Assembly (NCBI GenBank): GCA_031284085.1
Contig: JAITAM010000049.1
Location: forward strand, 1 to 7,268
From: Spirochaetaceae bacterium
GTDB lineage: Bacteria > Spirochaetota > Spirochaetia > Treponematales > Breznakiellaceae
Direction of reading: 5' to 3'
DNA: 7,268 nucleotides
Shown piece after piece: positions 1 through 6,677 of the stretch; position 1 is the first letter of the stretch, and every line of letters begins with the position of its first letter. Under the pieces are notes generated by a model, which was not told the DNA's origin, ran no database searches, and saw nothing but the letters and a program-made list of their open reading frames with translations. The position numbers and the translations under genes were made by a program.

Positions 1-432
1 TTCTCTGTTTCAGGCGGGACCTTAATCGGCTTTGGCGGCGCTACCAGCAAACCAACCGCAAGCGCCACAACCAAATGTACGGTAGAGTGCAATGTAAGTT
101 ACAATAATCTCTATCATATTGAGTCTGCCGGCGGCGCTGAAATTATGACTTTCAAAATGCCGCGCGCCTACAGCGGCACGGTCTGTATGCTTTTCGGCGG
201 CGGCGCAATGGCAAGCGGAACAAGCTATACCCTGTATGCAGGGGGCAGCGTATCGGGGGGCGCGAATTTTCACGGCCTCTACTCCGGTGCAACGTATACC
301 AAAGGAAGCGCCCTGGGAACCTTTGCAGGCGCCGCATACGCGACAGTAGGAACCGCAAGCGGCGCTCCCGGACTGGGCGGTCAACCGGGAATACCGGGCG
401 GTCCTCCCCGCCGCCGAACAGGGAGGCTATGA
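1..432 (+). CDS. Carbohydrate-binding domain protein (Cthe_2159-like), 3' part only
   Basis: The first frame is open from base 1 to the TGA at 430-432, giving 143 residues with no start inside the window, so the gene is cut by the window edge. The translation begins FSVSGGTLIGFGG and continues through SYTLYAGGSVSGG, GLYSGATYTKGS and GTFAGA. This pattern of SGGTL, a short hydrophobic segment, YTLYxGG and YTxGS matches the C-terminal part of the Cthe_2159-type carbohydrate-binding domain, a beta-helical domain of exported proteins in Firmicutes and treponemes (recognised from memory). The probable role is binding polysaccharide outside the cytoplasm; no catalytic residues are visible. The tail is Gly/Pro-rich (about residues 120-135) and ends in a basic GGPPRRRTGRL stretch. 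Composition is strongly Gly/Ala/Ser and GC-rich compared with the next genes. The internal ATG at 145 is not the start, because the domain continues upstream in the same frame. No clear terminator follows. Confidence 0.72.
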   Translation, partial: FSVSGGTLIGFGGATSKPTASATTKCTVECNVSYNNLYHIESAGGAEIMTFKMPRAYSGTVCMLFGGGAMASGTSYTLYAGGSVSGGANFHGLYSGATYTKGSALGTFAGAAYATVGTASGAPGLGGQPGIPGGPPRRRTGRL

Positions 433-492
433 CCGGCATCTGCGCCGAAGAGTATGCCGGGGTAGCGGCCGCGCTGTGCTCCTTAGCAACTC

Positions 493-521
493 TTGACAAA
501 GTAGCCTATTATTACTACTCT
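493..521 (+). promoter_or_regulatory. Candidate sigma-70-type promoter of the DUF1538/P-II operon
   Basis: A perfect TTGACA (493-498) is followed after 17 bases by TACTCT (516-521), which keeps the T, A and final T of a -10 box. Transcription would start near 527-529, almost on the GTG codon at 529. A competing -10-like TATTAT lies at 507-512 but has no -35 at the right distance. Start sites have not been mapped, so this is a prediction. Confidence 0.5.
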
Positions 522-528
522 TTCTTTC

Positions 529-2118
529 GTGAACAAAGTACTACAAGAAAAAATTATGGAGGCATTTGGATCGGTACTCCCCATCACACTGATTGTACTG
601 ATTGCAAGTGTCGTCTTTGTTCCTATGCCTGCCGGTACTATTTTAGTATTTCTCGCCGGTTCAGCACTCCTGATCATCGGCATGGGGTTTTTTACTATGG
701 GTGCCGATATGGCAATGATGCCAATGGGTGAAGGTATCGGAATCCAACTGACTAAGGTATCCGCCCTCTCAAAGCCGACACAGAGTGCTACCGTTCGATC
801 CTTATTACAAGCCTTCGGACTGTTCCTTATCATAATCATCAGTTTCATTATGGGGCTTGTCATCACCATTGCCGAACCTGACCTACAAGTCTTGTCAAAG
901 CAGGTAGCATCTATTCCCTCGATGGTTCTGGTACTGACGGTGGGCGTTGGAGTGGGGCTTTTCCTCGTTATTGCTGTGCTGCGTATTGTGCTGAAAATCC
1001 AGCTTTCGGTACTGCTCCTTTTCTTCTACGGCGTTACGTTCGCCATCGCTTACTTTACGCCGAACAGTTTTATTGCAGTTGCCTTTGATTCAGGCGGCGT
1101 TACCACAGGGCCAATCACGGTGCCGTTTATACTGGCTATGGGTGTTGGTGTGGCCTCAATCCGCAGTGATAAAAACTCCCAAGACGACAGTTTCGGATTG
1201 GTGTCTTTATGCAGTGTCGGGCCGATTTTAGCCGTCATGCTGCTGGGCATATTCTACAATCCGCAAGGCGCTTCGATAGAGTCGAATGAGGTGCCGGATG
1301 TCGCAACCTCTCGCGATGTGATCATGGGCTTTGCAGAGCAGATTCCTCATTCTACCAACGATGTGCTTCGGGCATTGGCGGCGATTGTCGGCTTCTTCAT
1401 AATCTTCCAAATCATTTCAAGACGGTTCAAGAGGCACCAGATTGGGAGGATTATCGTCGGCTTTGTGTATACGTTTATTGGGCTTGTGGTATTCTTAACC
1501 GGCGTCGATGTCGGCTTTATTCCGGTCGGCCAGCTGCTCGGCAGCGGTATGGCATCTTCACCGTTTAAGTGGGTTCTTGTACCGTTGAGCATGGTTATAG
1601 GGTACTTTATTGTATCGGCAGAGCCTGCGGTACACGTCCTGAACAAACAGGTCGAGGAGATTTCATCCGGTGCAATTCCACAGAAGGTTATGAACAGAGG
1701 GCTGGCTATAGGCATGGCAGGTGCGCTTGCCGTTACTATGGTGCGAATCCTTGTGGGCATTCCTATCATGTACATTTTGATACCGGGCTATGCCTTTGCC
1801 CTTATTCTGACGTTTTTTGTTCCTAAGATATTCACTGGTATCGCCTTTGACTCAGGGGGCGTATGCTCAGGCCCCTTAACCTCGACGTTTCTGCTTCCCC
1901 TTGCAATGGGGGTCTGCGAAGGCGCCGGCCGGGAACTGATGACGAACGCTTTCGGCATTGTCGCTATGGTAGCGATGGCGCCGCTTATTGTTGTGCAGTT
2001 TATGGGACTTGTGTATGGGAGTAGGATGAAGACTCATAAACAACAAACGGCAACTGAGATTGAGAACTTGGCGATTGGAGATGCCGGAACGATTATTGAA
2101 TTTGAGGAGGTCTATTGA
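529..2118 (+). CDS. DUF1538 integral membrane protein with two DUF1538 repeats; putative transporter
   Basis: The 529-residue product is very hydrophobic, with about 12-14 likely membrane segments, and consists of two homologous halves. Visible repeat pairs are GADMAMMPMG (58-67) with GVDVGFIPVG (325-334), AEPDLQVLSKQV (115-126) with AEPAVHVLNKQV (364-375), and AFDSGGVTTGP (185-195) with AFDSGGVCSGP (439-449). These are hallmarks of the DUF1538 family, whose substrate is unknown to me. The duplicated helices with broken Gly/Pro-rich motifs resemble inverted- or tandem-repeat transporters, so transport is a reasonable inference. A loop at about 243-280 and a polar C-terminal tail from about 499 are probably outside the membrane. 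The start is GTG 529: an in-frame stop sits at 502-504 and the MNKVLQEKI start looks family-like, but there is no Shine-Dalgarno sequence. ATG 556 is the alternative. The stop codon overlaps the start of the P-II-like gene, so the two are translationally coupled and probably work together. Confidence 0.85.
   Translation: MNKVLQEKIMEAFGSVLPITLIVLIASVVFVPMPAGTILVFLAGSALLIIGMGFFTMGADMAMMPMGEGIGIQLTKVSALSKPTQSATVRSLLQAFGLFLIIIISFIMGLVITIAEPDLQVLSKQVASIPSMVLVLTVGVGVGLFLVIAVLRIVLKIQLSVLLLFFYGVTFAIAYFTPNSFIAVAFDSGGVTTGPITVPFILAMGVGVASIRSDKNSQDDSFGLVSLCSVGPILAVMLLGIFYNPQGASIESNEVPDVATSRDVIMGFAEQIPHSTNDVLRALAAIVGFFIIFQIISRRFKRHQIGRIIVGFVYTFIGLVVFLTGVDVGFIPVGQLLGSGMASSPFKWVLVPLSMVIGYFIVSAEPAVHVLNKQVEEISSGAIPQKVMNRGLAIGMAGALAVTMVRILVGIPIMYILIPGYAFALILTFFVPKIFTGIAFDSGGVCSGPLTSTFLLPLAMGVCEGAGRELMTNAFGIVAMVAMAPLIVVQFMGLVYGSRMKTHKQQTATEIENLAIGDAGTIIEFEEVY
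2105..2110 (+). promoter_or_regulatory. Ribosome binding site that fixes the P-II-like gene start
   Basis: AGGAGG lies seven bases before ATG 2118, inside the last codons of the DUF1538 gene. This spacing favours ATG 2118 over the in-frame TTG at 2115. The TGA (2116-2118) and ATG (2118-2120) share one base, typical of translational coupling. Confidence 0.85.
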
Positions 2119-2813
2119 TGGCGGCTCCGAGACTTCTTTTTTTTATTATTGATTGGGGAAAATCGAAAGCTGTTACTCAAGTCTTTGAGCAGGAGCATAT
2201 ACGATTCCACTTTGTGAGTAAGGGCAGAGGAACGGCAAGTTCAGAAATACTTGATCTTCTGGGTATAGGGGTGAGCGATAAAGCTGTCGTACTGTGTATT
2301 GAACGAGCGGCGGTAATGTCTGTTCTGGTTAAGAACGTACGCAAGAAATTGGGGCGGCAAAGTGTAGGGGCAGGCATTGCTTTTACCGTGCCGCTTTCGA
2401 GTGTCAACAAGCCGGTATTAGAAATATTTACAAAGCATACAAATTTCAAATTATTTCCGATTAAAGGGACGGATAAAATGGAAGAAGAAACAAAACAACC
2501 GATCACCAATGATTTGATCATATCAATTATAAACCAAGGCTATAGCGATGAGTTCATGGCAACGGCTCGTGAGGCAGGCGCACGAGGCGGCACCATAATC
2601 AACGCACGCGGTTTTGCCCATCAAGGCTTAAAATTCTTTGGTGTTTCAGTACAGGACGAACGTGAGATTATCCTCATGGTTACTAAACGTGAACAAAAGA
2701 CTGCGATTATGCAGGCGCTTAGTCAAAAATACGGTATGGCAAGCAAAGCCGGCGGTCTTATTTTCTCATGCCCTGTGGATAGTATCATGAGCTTGAATGC
2801 GGATGCTGAATAG
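2118..2813 (+). CDS. Tandem two-domain P-II-like signalling protein
   Basis: The 231-residue soluble protein has two P-II-like domains, about 4-105 and 129-226, joined by a charged linker (KGTDKMEEETKQP). The halves align: KGRGTASSEILDLLGIGVSD with NARGFAHQGLKFFGVSVQD, and GAGIAFTVPLSSV with AGGLIFSCPVDSI. The motif GARGGTIINARG (154-165) is typical of the P-II-like proteins found beside DUF1538 membrane proteins (from memory). P-II proteins normally form trimers of about 110 residues that bind adenine nucleotides and often 2-oxoglutarate, and control enzymes or transporters through a flexible T-loop. Here the chain is twice that length, and no YKGAEY-type T-loop signature or uridylylatable tyrosine is visible, so it is unlikely to be a classical GlnB/GlnK. 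The inferred role is regulating the membrane protein encoded just upstream, with which it shares a stop/start overlap. Ligand and mechanism are unknown. The start is ATG 2118, supported by a well-placed ribosome binding site. Confidence 0.82.
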   Translation: MAAPRLLFFIIDWGKSKAVTQVFEQEHIRFHFVSKGRGTASSEILDLLGIGVSDKAVVLCIERAAVMSVLVKNVRKKLGRQSVGAGIAFTVPLSSVNKPVLEIFTKHTNFKLFPIKGTDKMEEETKQPITNDLIISIINQGYSDEFMATAREAGARGGTIINARGFAHQGLKFFGVSVQDEREIILMVTKREQKTAIMQALSQKYGMASKAGGLIFSCPVDSIMSLNADAE

Positions 2814-2847
2814 AAGATTAGAGCCAGTAAATTTGAAAAACGTGATC

Positions 2848-2871
2848 TCCGGTATTCACCGGAACTTTTTT
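2848..2871 (+). terminator. Rho-independent terminator, first of two, after the P-II-like gene
   Basis: A perfect 6-bp stem TCCGGT/ACCGGA (2848-2853 with 2858-2863) with an ATTC loop is followed by AC and six T residues (2866-2871). It lies 35 bases after the P-II-like stop codon. Confidence 0.75.
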
Positions 2872-2883
2872 AAGAATAAAGCT

Positions 2884-2918
2884 AAATGCTCTGGTTTTCA
2901 GAGCATTTTCTTTCTTTT
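2884..2918 (+). terminator. Rho-independent terminator, second of two
   Basis: A perfect 10-bp stem, AAATGCTCTG with CAGAGCATTT (2884-2893 and 2899-2908) and loop GTTTT, is followed by a T-rich run TCTTTCTTTT. It is stronger than the first hairpin and backs it up, isolating parC from the upstream operon. Confidence 0.85.
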
Positions 2919-2923
2919 ATAGT
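2895..2923 (+). promoter_or_regulatory. Candidate parC promoter overlapping the terminator
   Basis: TATAGT (2918-2923) matches five of six -10 bases. TTTTCA (2895-2900), 17 bases upstream, matches four of six -35 bases and lies partly in the terminator loop. The start site would be near 2930, leaving a leader of about six bases. No Shine-Dalgarno sequence precedes ATG 2936. Confidence 0.45.
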
Positions 2924-2935
2924 AAGCTTGGCCTT

Positions 2936-4882
2936 ATGTCTAATATACAAACTATCTTTGATAAGAATTTTCTTGAATATGCTTCCTACGTTATTAAGGA
3001 CAGAGCTATTCCTGATCTTGAAGACGGCTTAAAGCCTGTGCAGCGCAGGATTTTACACTCATTGTTTGCAATGGATGACGGTAAATTCCACAAAGTTGCC
3101 AATGTAATTGGGCATTGTATGCAGTATCACCCTCACGGAGATGCGTCTATCGGCAGCGCCCTTGTAGTACTGGCGAGTAAAGACCTGTTTATCGACAAAC
3201 AAGGAAACTTCGGTAATATCTTCACCGGCGATGAAGCTTCTGCCGCTCGGTATATTGAATGTAAGGCGAATGTTTTTGCCAAACAAGTGTTCTACAACCC
3301 CGCACTAACGGCTATGGTCGATTCTTACGATGGGCGGCACAAAGAACCCGCCGTCTTTCCTGCTAAAGTGCCTGTCGTGCTGATCATGGGAGCTGAGGGA
3401 ATAGCCGTCGGTATGTCGACTAAAATAATGCCGCACAACCTCATTGAAACCCTTGAAGCAGAAAAGAGCTGCCTTTTAGAACAGGAATTTCATTTGTATC
3501 CGGACTTTCCCACAGGAGGGCTCGTTGATGTATCCGATTATCGGGACGGCAACGGAAAGCTTCTGGTGCGTGCAAAACTTGATACAAGCGATCCCAAGCG
3601 GATTGTCATACGGGAATTACCTGCCGGTTCTACTACGGAAACTTTAATCGGCAGTATAGAAGCCGCTGCAAAAGCCGGTCGTATTAAGATTCAGTCTATA
3701 AATGATTTTACCACAGAACACGTTGAAATCGAGATAAAGCTCGCCCGCGGCGTGTATTCAGCCGAAACCGTTGATGCTCTGTTTGCATGGACCGATTGCG
3801 AGCAGTCTATTTCAGTCAATTTACTGGTTATAAAGGACCATTTGCCGGTTCTTATGACCACAACCGAGATAATACAGTACCATAGCCGGCAGCTAGTGGC
3901 TATCTTAAAGCAAGAACTGGAATTGGAAAAAGAAGAACTGCAAGAGAAACTGCGTATTAAAAACTTGGAGAAGCTCTTCATTGAAGAGCGTATATATCAA
4001 GTTATTGAAAAAAAGCGAAACTTGGAAACAATAGAAAAAGCAATTATCGAAGGTATGGCGCCTTTCAAGAAGACGCTTGACTCGGAAGACATAAAGCGGC
4101 TCTTGGCAATACCTATTCGGCGCATTTCTTTCTTTGACAGCGGTAAAGCCAAAGCTGAAATGGCGGCATTGCAGGCACGCATTAAAGAGATAGACACGGC
4201 TCTTAAAGATACAACCGGTTATGCGATAGCTTTTTTGGATAAGCTTATTGATACGGTACGCAGCGCAGAAGGGCTTCCGCTTGGAGGAAAGCGCAAAACC
4301 GTTGTAGGCAAATTTGATAAGATCAGTCTTAAAGAAGTTGTGAAACGGGACATTCAAATCAAATACGATGGTACAACCGGCTACCTTGGCAGCGCAGTTA
4401 CCGGACAGACGGTCGTTACCGTCTCTTCCTTCGACCGCATCATCAGCATCCGAAAGAACGCCGCCTACATGATAACAGAGATTCCAGAAAAGACTTTTAT
4501 TGATGGCGGCGCTTGGTGGGTAGGCATAGCCGATAAGAACGAGCTTGCCAAGATGGTATTTACCGTTATTTATCAGCTGGACGGCGCTTTATGTATTAAA
4601 CGCTGTGTTATTGAAGGATGGTTTATGAACCGGCTTTATGCTCTGGTGCCACAAGAAGCTTTGGTACTCTATCTGGGGAATAAAGCGCAGTTTACGGTAA
4701 CCGCGCACTACCTGCCTAAATCCCATGCAAAAGTCATCAAAGAAGATTTTCACATTGAAGAGTACCAAGTAAAAAGCTTAAAGGCAAACGGAGTAAAGCT
4801 GAGCAATCGGGAACTTGATCGTCTAGCAATAGACGGCGCCATTGTCTGGCATCGGGAAGAGGATGCTGCAAACGGTTCTTGA
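2936..4882 (+). CDS. parC: DNA topoisomerase IV subunit A (ParC-type)
   Basis: This 648-residue type IIA topoisomerase subunit cleaves and rejoins DNA, and with ParE would decatenate and relax chromosomes. [11 protein letters not shown] (30-40) and HPHGD (65-69) mark the winged-helix region. The catalytic pair is R105-Y106 in [10 protein letters not shown], equivalent to E. coli GyrA R121-Y122. A tower and a long charged coiled-coil (about 320-370, with runs of E, K and L) follow, then a short C-terminal region from about 450. The gyrase-specific QRRGGKG box is absent, and length and N-terminus ([22 protein letters not shown]) resemble the spirochaete ParC remembered from Borrelia, so topoisomerase IV fits better than gyrase. 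Some annotations may call it a second GyrA. The start ATG 2936 matches that family start although there is no ribosome binding site. No parE is adjacent in this window. The gene stands alone between terminators. Confidence 0.9.
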   Translation: MSNIQTIFDKNFLEYASYVIKDRAIPDLEDGLKPVQRRILHSLFAMDDGKFHKVANVIGHCMQYHPHGDASIGSALVVLASKDLFIDKQGNFGNIFTGDEASAARYIECKANVFAKQVFYNPALTAMVDSYDGRHKEPAVFPAKVPVVLIMGAEGIAVGMSTKIMPHNLIETLEAEKSCLLEQEFHLYPDFPTGGLVDVSDYRDGNGKLLVRAKLDTSDPKRIVIRELPAGSTTETLIGSIEAAAKAGRIKIQSINDFTTEHVEIEIKLARGVYSAETVDALFAWTDCEQSISVNLLVIKDHLPVLMTTTEIIQYHSRQLVAILKQELELEKEELQEKLRIKNLEKLFIEERIYQVIEKKRNLETIEKAIIEGMAPFKKTLDSEDIKRLLAIPIRRISFFDSGKAKAEMAALQARIKEIDTALKDTTGYAIAFLDKLIDTVRSAEGLPLGGKRKTVVGKFDKISLKEVVKRDIQIKYDGTTGYLGSAVTGQTVVTVSSFDRIISIRKNAAYMITEIPEKTFIDGGAWWVGIADKNELAKMVFTVIYQLDGALCIKRCVIEGWFMNRLYALVPQEALVLYLGNKAQFTVTAHYLPKSHAKVIKEDFHIEEYQVKSLKANGVKLSNRELDRLAIDGAIVWHREEDAANGS

Positions 4883-4902
4883 TACTTTGCTCTTGCATTG
4901 TC

Positions 4903-4917
4903 GCGGGCAAATCCCGC
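4903..4917. other. Small GC-rich hairpin after parC
   Basis: GCGGG (4903-4907) pairs with CCCGC (4913-4917) across loop CAAAT, 20 bases after the parC stop. There is no T-run next to it on either strand, so it is not a convincing terminator by itself; it may protect the mRNA 3' end. Confidence 0.4.
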
Positions 4918-4936
4918 TAAGATAAAGAAAGGAAAG

Positions 4937-4973
4937 AAGCACGAAGAAACCGAGTTTCTCCGTGCTTTTGATT
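4937..4973. terminator. Bidirectional terminator between convergent parC and gpmI
   Basis: AAGCACG (4937-4943) pairs with CGTGCTT (4961-4967), and after one mismatch AGAAA (4945-4949) pairs with TTTCT (4955-4959), leaving loop CCGAG. On the plus strand the tail is TTGATTTTT. On the minus strand the mismatch becomes a G-U pair, making 13 continuous pairs followed by the pyrimidine-rich CTTTCCTTTCTTT. It can therefore serve both genes. Confidence 0.75.
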
Positions 4974-4974
4974 T

Positions 4975-6609
4975 TTATTTTAATACTGATGGATCATAGT
5001 CGGAGGGCGGCACAAAACCGAGCAGTTGTATGCAAGTAGCCGCAAGAGAACTTATTCCAAGCCCTTCGCGTAACTCCGTCTGATAATCGTTTTTATACTC
5101 CGGATCATAAATGATACATGGCACAGGGTTAAGACTATGGCTGGTCTTTGCCTTGGGCGTGCCGTCTTTCTTGTAGACAACTTCACCGGTTTTCTTGTTA
5201 TGCTCAAACATATCATCGCTGTTGCCGTGGTCTGCCGTAATTACCATAACCGCTCCGTGTTTTTCAACCGCTTTTGCCAGCCGTCCCAGTTGAAGATCCA
5301 TAGCTTCCATAGAACAGATAACCGCCTGATACACGCCGGTATGGCCTACCATATCCCCATTGGGAAAGTTCAGCCGGATAAAGTCATAGTCGCCGCTGCC
5401 TATGGCCTCAATAACTTTGTCTGTGATTTCTGCGCATTTCATCCACGGGCGTTGCTCAAACGGCACCACATCGCTTTTTATTTCAAGATACGTCTCTAGT
5501 TTTTCATCAAACTTTCCGGTTCTATTCCCGTTGAAAAAATACGTAACATGCCCATATTTTTGCGTTTCTGAAATTGCCAATGTCCGCACGCCGGTTGCGG
5601 CAAGGTATTCACCCATAGTACGATCGATTGACGGAGGACTTACCAGATAGCGCGCCGGAACGTGCGCATCGCCGTCATATTCCATCATACCGGCGTAACA
5701 AAGAGCCGGCCTCCGACCGCGGTCGAAATTGTCAAAGTTTTCCTCTTCAAAAGCCGCTGTAATTTCCAAAGCCCGATCCCCTCGGAAGTTAAAATACACG
5801 ACACTATCGCCGTCTTCTATAGTGCCTATGGGTTTGCCGTTGTCGACAATAACGAATTCTTTGAGGTCCTGATCAATAATACCGGGGATTTCTTGCCGGT
5901 AGGTTTCCACCGCTTCCCGCGTTGTGGCAAAGCGCCGGCCAATTCCGTGAACATGCGTTTCCCATCCTCGATGAACCATCTCCCAATCCGCTCCATACCT
6001 GTCCATGGTTATCCACATGCGTCCGCCGCCGCTTGCAATACGGGCGTCAAAACCGCCGCTGCTTTCGGCGCGCAAGAATGTTTCAAAAGGGTCTACATAC
6101 TCTAGTGCGCTTGTTTCTCCAACATCGCGGCCGTCAAAAAGCACATGAACCCGCACGGTTTTTACTCCGTCCTGTTTTGCACGGCGGATCATGGCTTTAA
6201 GATGATCCAAATGGCTGTGAACATTGCCGTCCGAGAAAAGCCCGATAAAATGCAGCGTTCCTTTGGTTGCGCTGACTTCTTTCCATGCCTGACCCTCAAA
6301 CAAAGCCCCGCTTGCAATAGATTGCGATACCAGAGCTGCGCCTTGGTTAAAGACGCGCCCGCATCCCATAGCGTTATGCCCGACTTCGCTGTTGCCCATA
6401 TCATCATCGGAGGGCAAACCCACAGCCTTCCCGTGGGCTTTGAGCTGTGTATGCGGCGAATGTGCCGTCAAAGCGTCCAAATGCACCATTTTTGCATCCG
6501 CCACCGCATCTCCCTGCGGGTATTTGCCGTAGCCGACGCCGTCCATAATGACAAGAAGAACCGGTCCTTTCCGCCCCTTCCATGTACTACTCTTGTCTAA
6601 TGCTTCCAT
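4975..6609 (-). CDS. gpmI: 2,3-bisphosphoglycerate-independent phosphoglycerate mutase
   Basis: The 544-residue cytoplasmic enzyme interconverts 3- and 2-phosphoglycerate in glycolysis through a phosphoserine intermediate, using two manganese ions. All ligands expected from the Bacillus enzyme are visible: D23 (MDGVGYG), the catalytic S74 (GNSEVGH), D460-H461 (TADHGN), and D419, H423 and H491 (NGDMVGH and TSHSLNP). The substrate-binding SDGNVHSH (126-133) and DGRDV (159-163) are also intact. The protein is about 30 residues longer than the usual 510. Extra residues lie at the N-terminus (about 11) and between H461 and H491, a 30-residue gap compared with 17 in Bacillus. The inserted part is lysine-rich (HNKKTGEVVYKKDGTPKAK). 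ATG 6607-6609 has an AAAGGAG ribosome binding site nine bases upstream. The gene is convergent with parC and shares its terminator. It appears monocistronic within the window. Confidence 0.97.
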   Translation of the reverse strand: MEALDKSSTWKGRKGPVLLVIMDGVGYGKYPQGDAVADAKMVHLDALTAHSPHTQLKAHGKAVGLPSDDDMGNSEVGHNAMGCGRVFNQGAALVSQSIASGALFEGQAWKEVSATKGTLHFIGLFSDGNVHSHLDHLKAMIRRAKQDGVKTVRVHVLFDGRDVGETSALEYVDPFETFLRAESSGGFDARIASGGGRMWITMDRYGADWEMVHRGWETHVHGIGRRFATTREAVETYRQEIPGIIDQDLKEFVIVDNGKPIGTIEDGDSVVYFNFRGDRALEITAAFEEENFDNFDRGRRPALCYAGMMEYDGDAHVPARYLVSPPSIDRTMGEYLAATGVRTLAISETQKYGHVTYFFNGNRTGKFDEKLETYLEIKSDVVPFEQRPWMKCAEITDKVIEAIGSGDYDFIRLNFPNGDMVGHTGVYQAVICSMEAMDLQLGRLAKAVEKHGAVMVITADHGNSDDMFEHNKKTGEVVYKKDGTPKAKTSHSLNPVPCIIYDPEYKNDYQTELREGLGISSLAATCIQLLGFVPPSDYDPSVLK

Positions 6610-6618
6610 TATTCTACA

Positions 6619-6625
6619 CTCCTTT
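6619..6625 (-). promoter_or_regulatory. Ribosome binding site of gpmI
   Basis: AAAGGAG on the minus strand, nine bases before the ATG, supports the chosen gpmI start. It is the clearest initiation signal in the window apart from that of the P-II-like gene. Confidence 0.8.
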
Positions 6626-6632
6626 CATTGAG

Positions 6633-6661
6633 ATAAAACTAATTAAGGATAACCCAAACAA
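6633..6661 (-). promoter_or_regulatory. Weak candidate promoter of gpmI
   Basis: On the minus strand TTGTTT (6656-6661) and TTTTAT (6633-6638) are spaced by 17 bases, matching three and four consensus positions. Transcription would start near 6626, just before the ribosome binding site. The area is AT-rich, so other choices are possible. Confidence 0.25.
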
Positions 6662-6677
6662 AGACTATAAGCAAGCG

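Noticed and set aside
385..415. GC-rich inverted repeat GGCGG/CCGCC near the end of the first gene as a terminator
   Set aside because: It is inside the coding sequence and has no T-run after it.
465..472. GCGGCCGC palindrome as an operator or cloning scar
   Set aside because: It is a single 8-bp palindrome in GC-rich sequence with no flanking symmetry and no vector-like sequence nearby.
429..731. Overlapping frame beginning ATG 429 with AGGGAGG just upstream
   Set aside because: The purine run is only two bases from the ATG, the frame covers the DUF1538 promoter and then runs inside that gene in another frame, and the product is Cys/Tyr-rich with no recognisable domain.
5137..6600. Plus-strand open frames opposite gpmI
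   Set aside because: They are antisense shadows of a complete, well-conserved gpmI gene and show no ribosome binding sites or recognisable domains.
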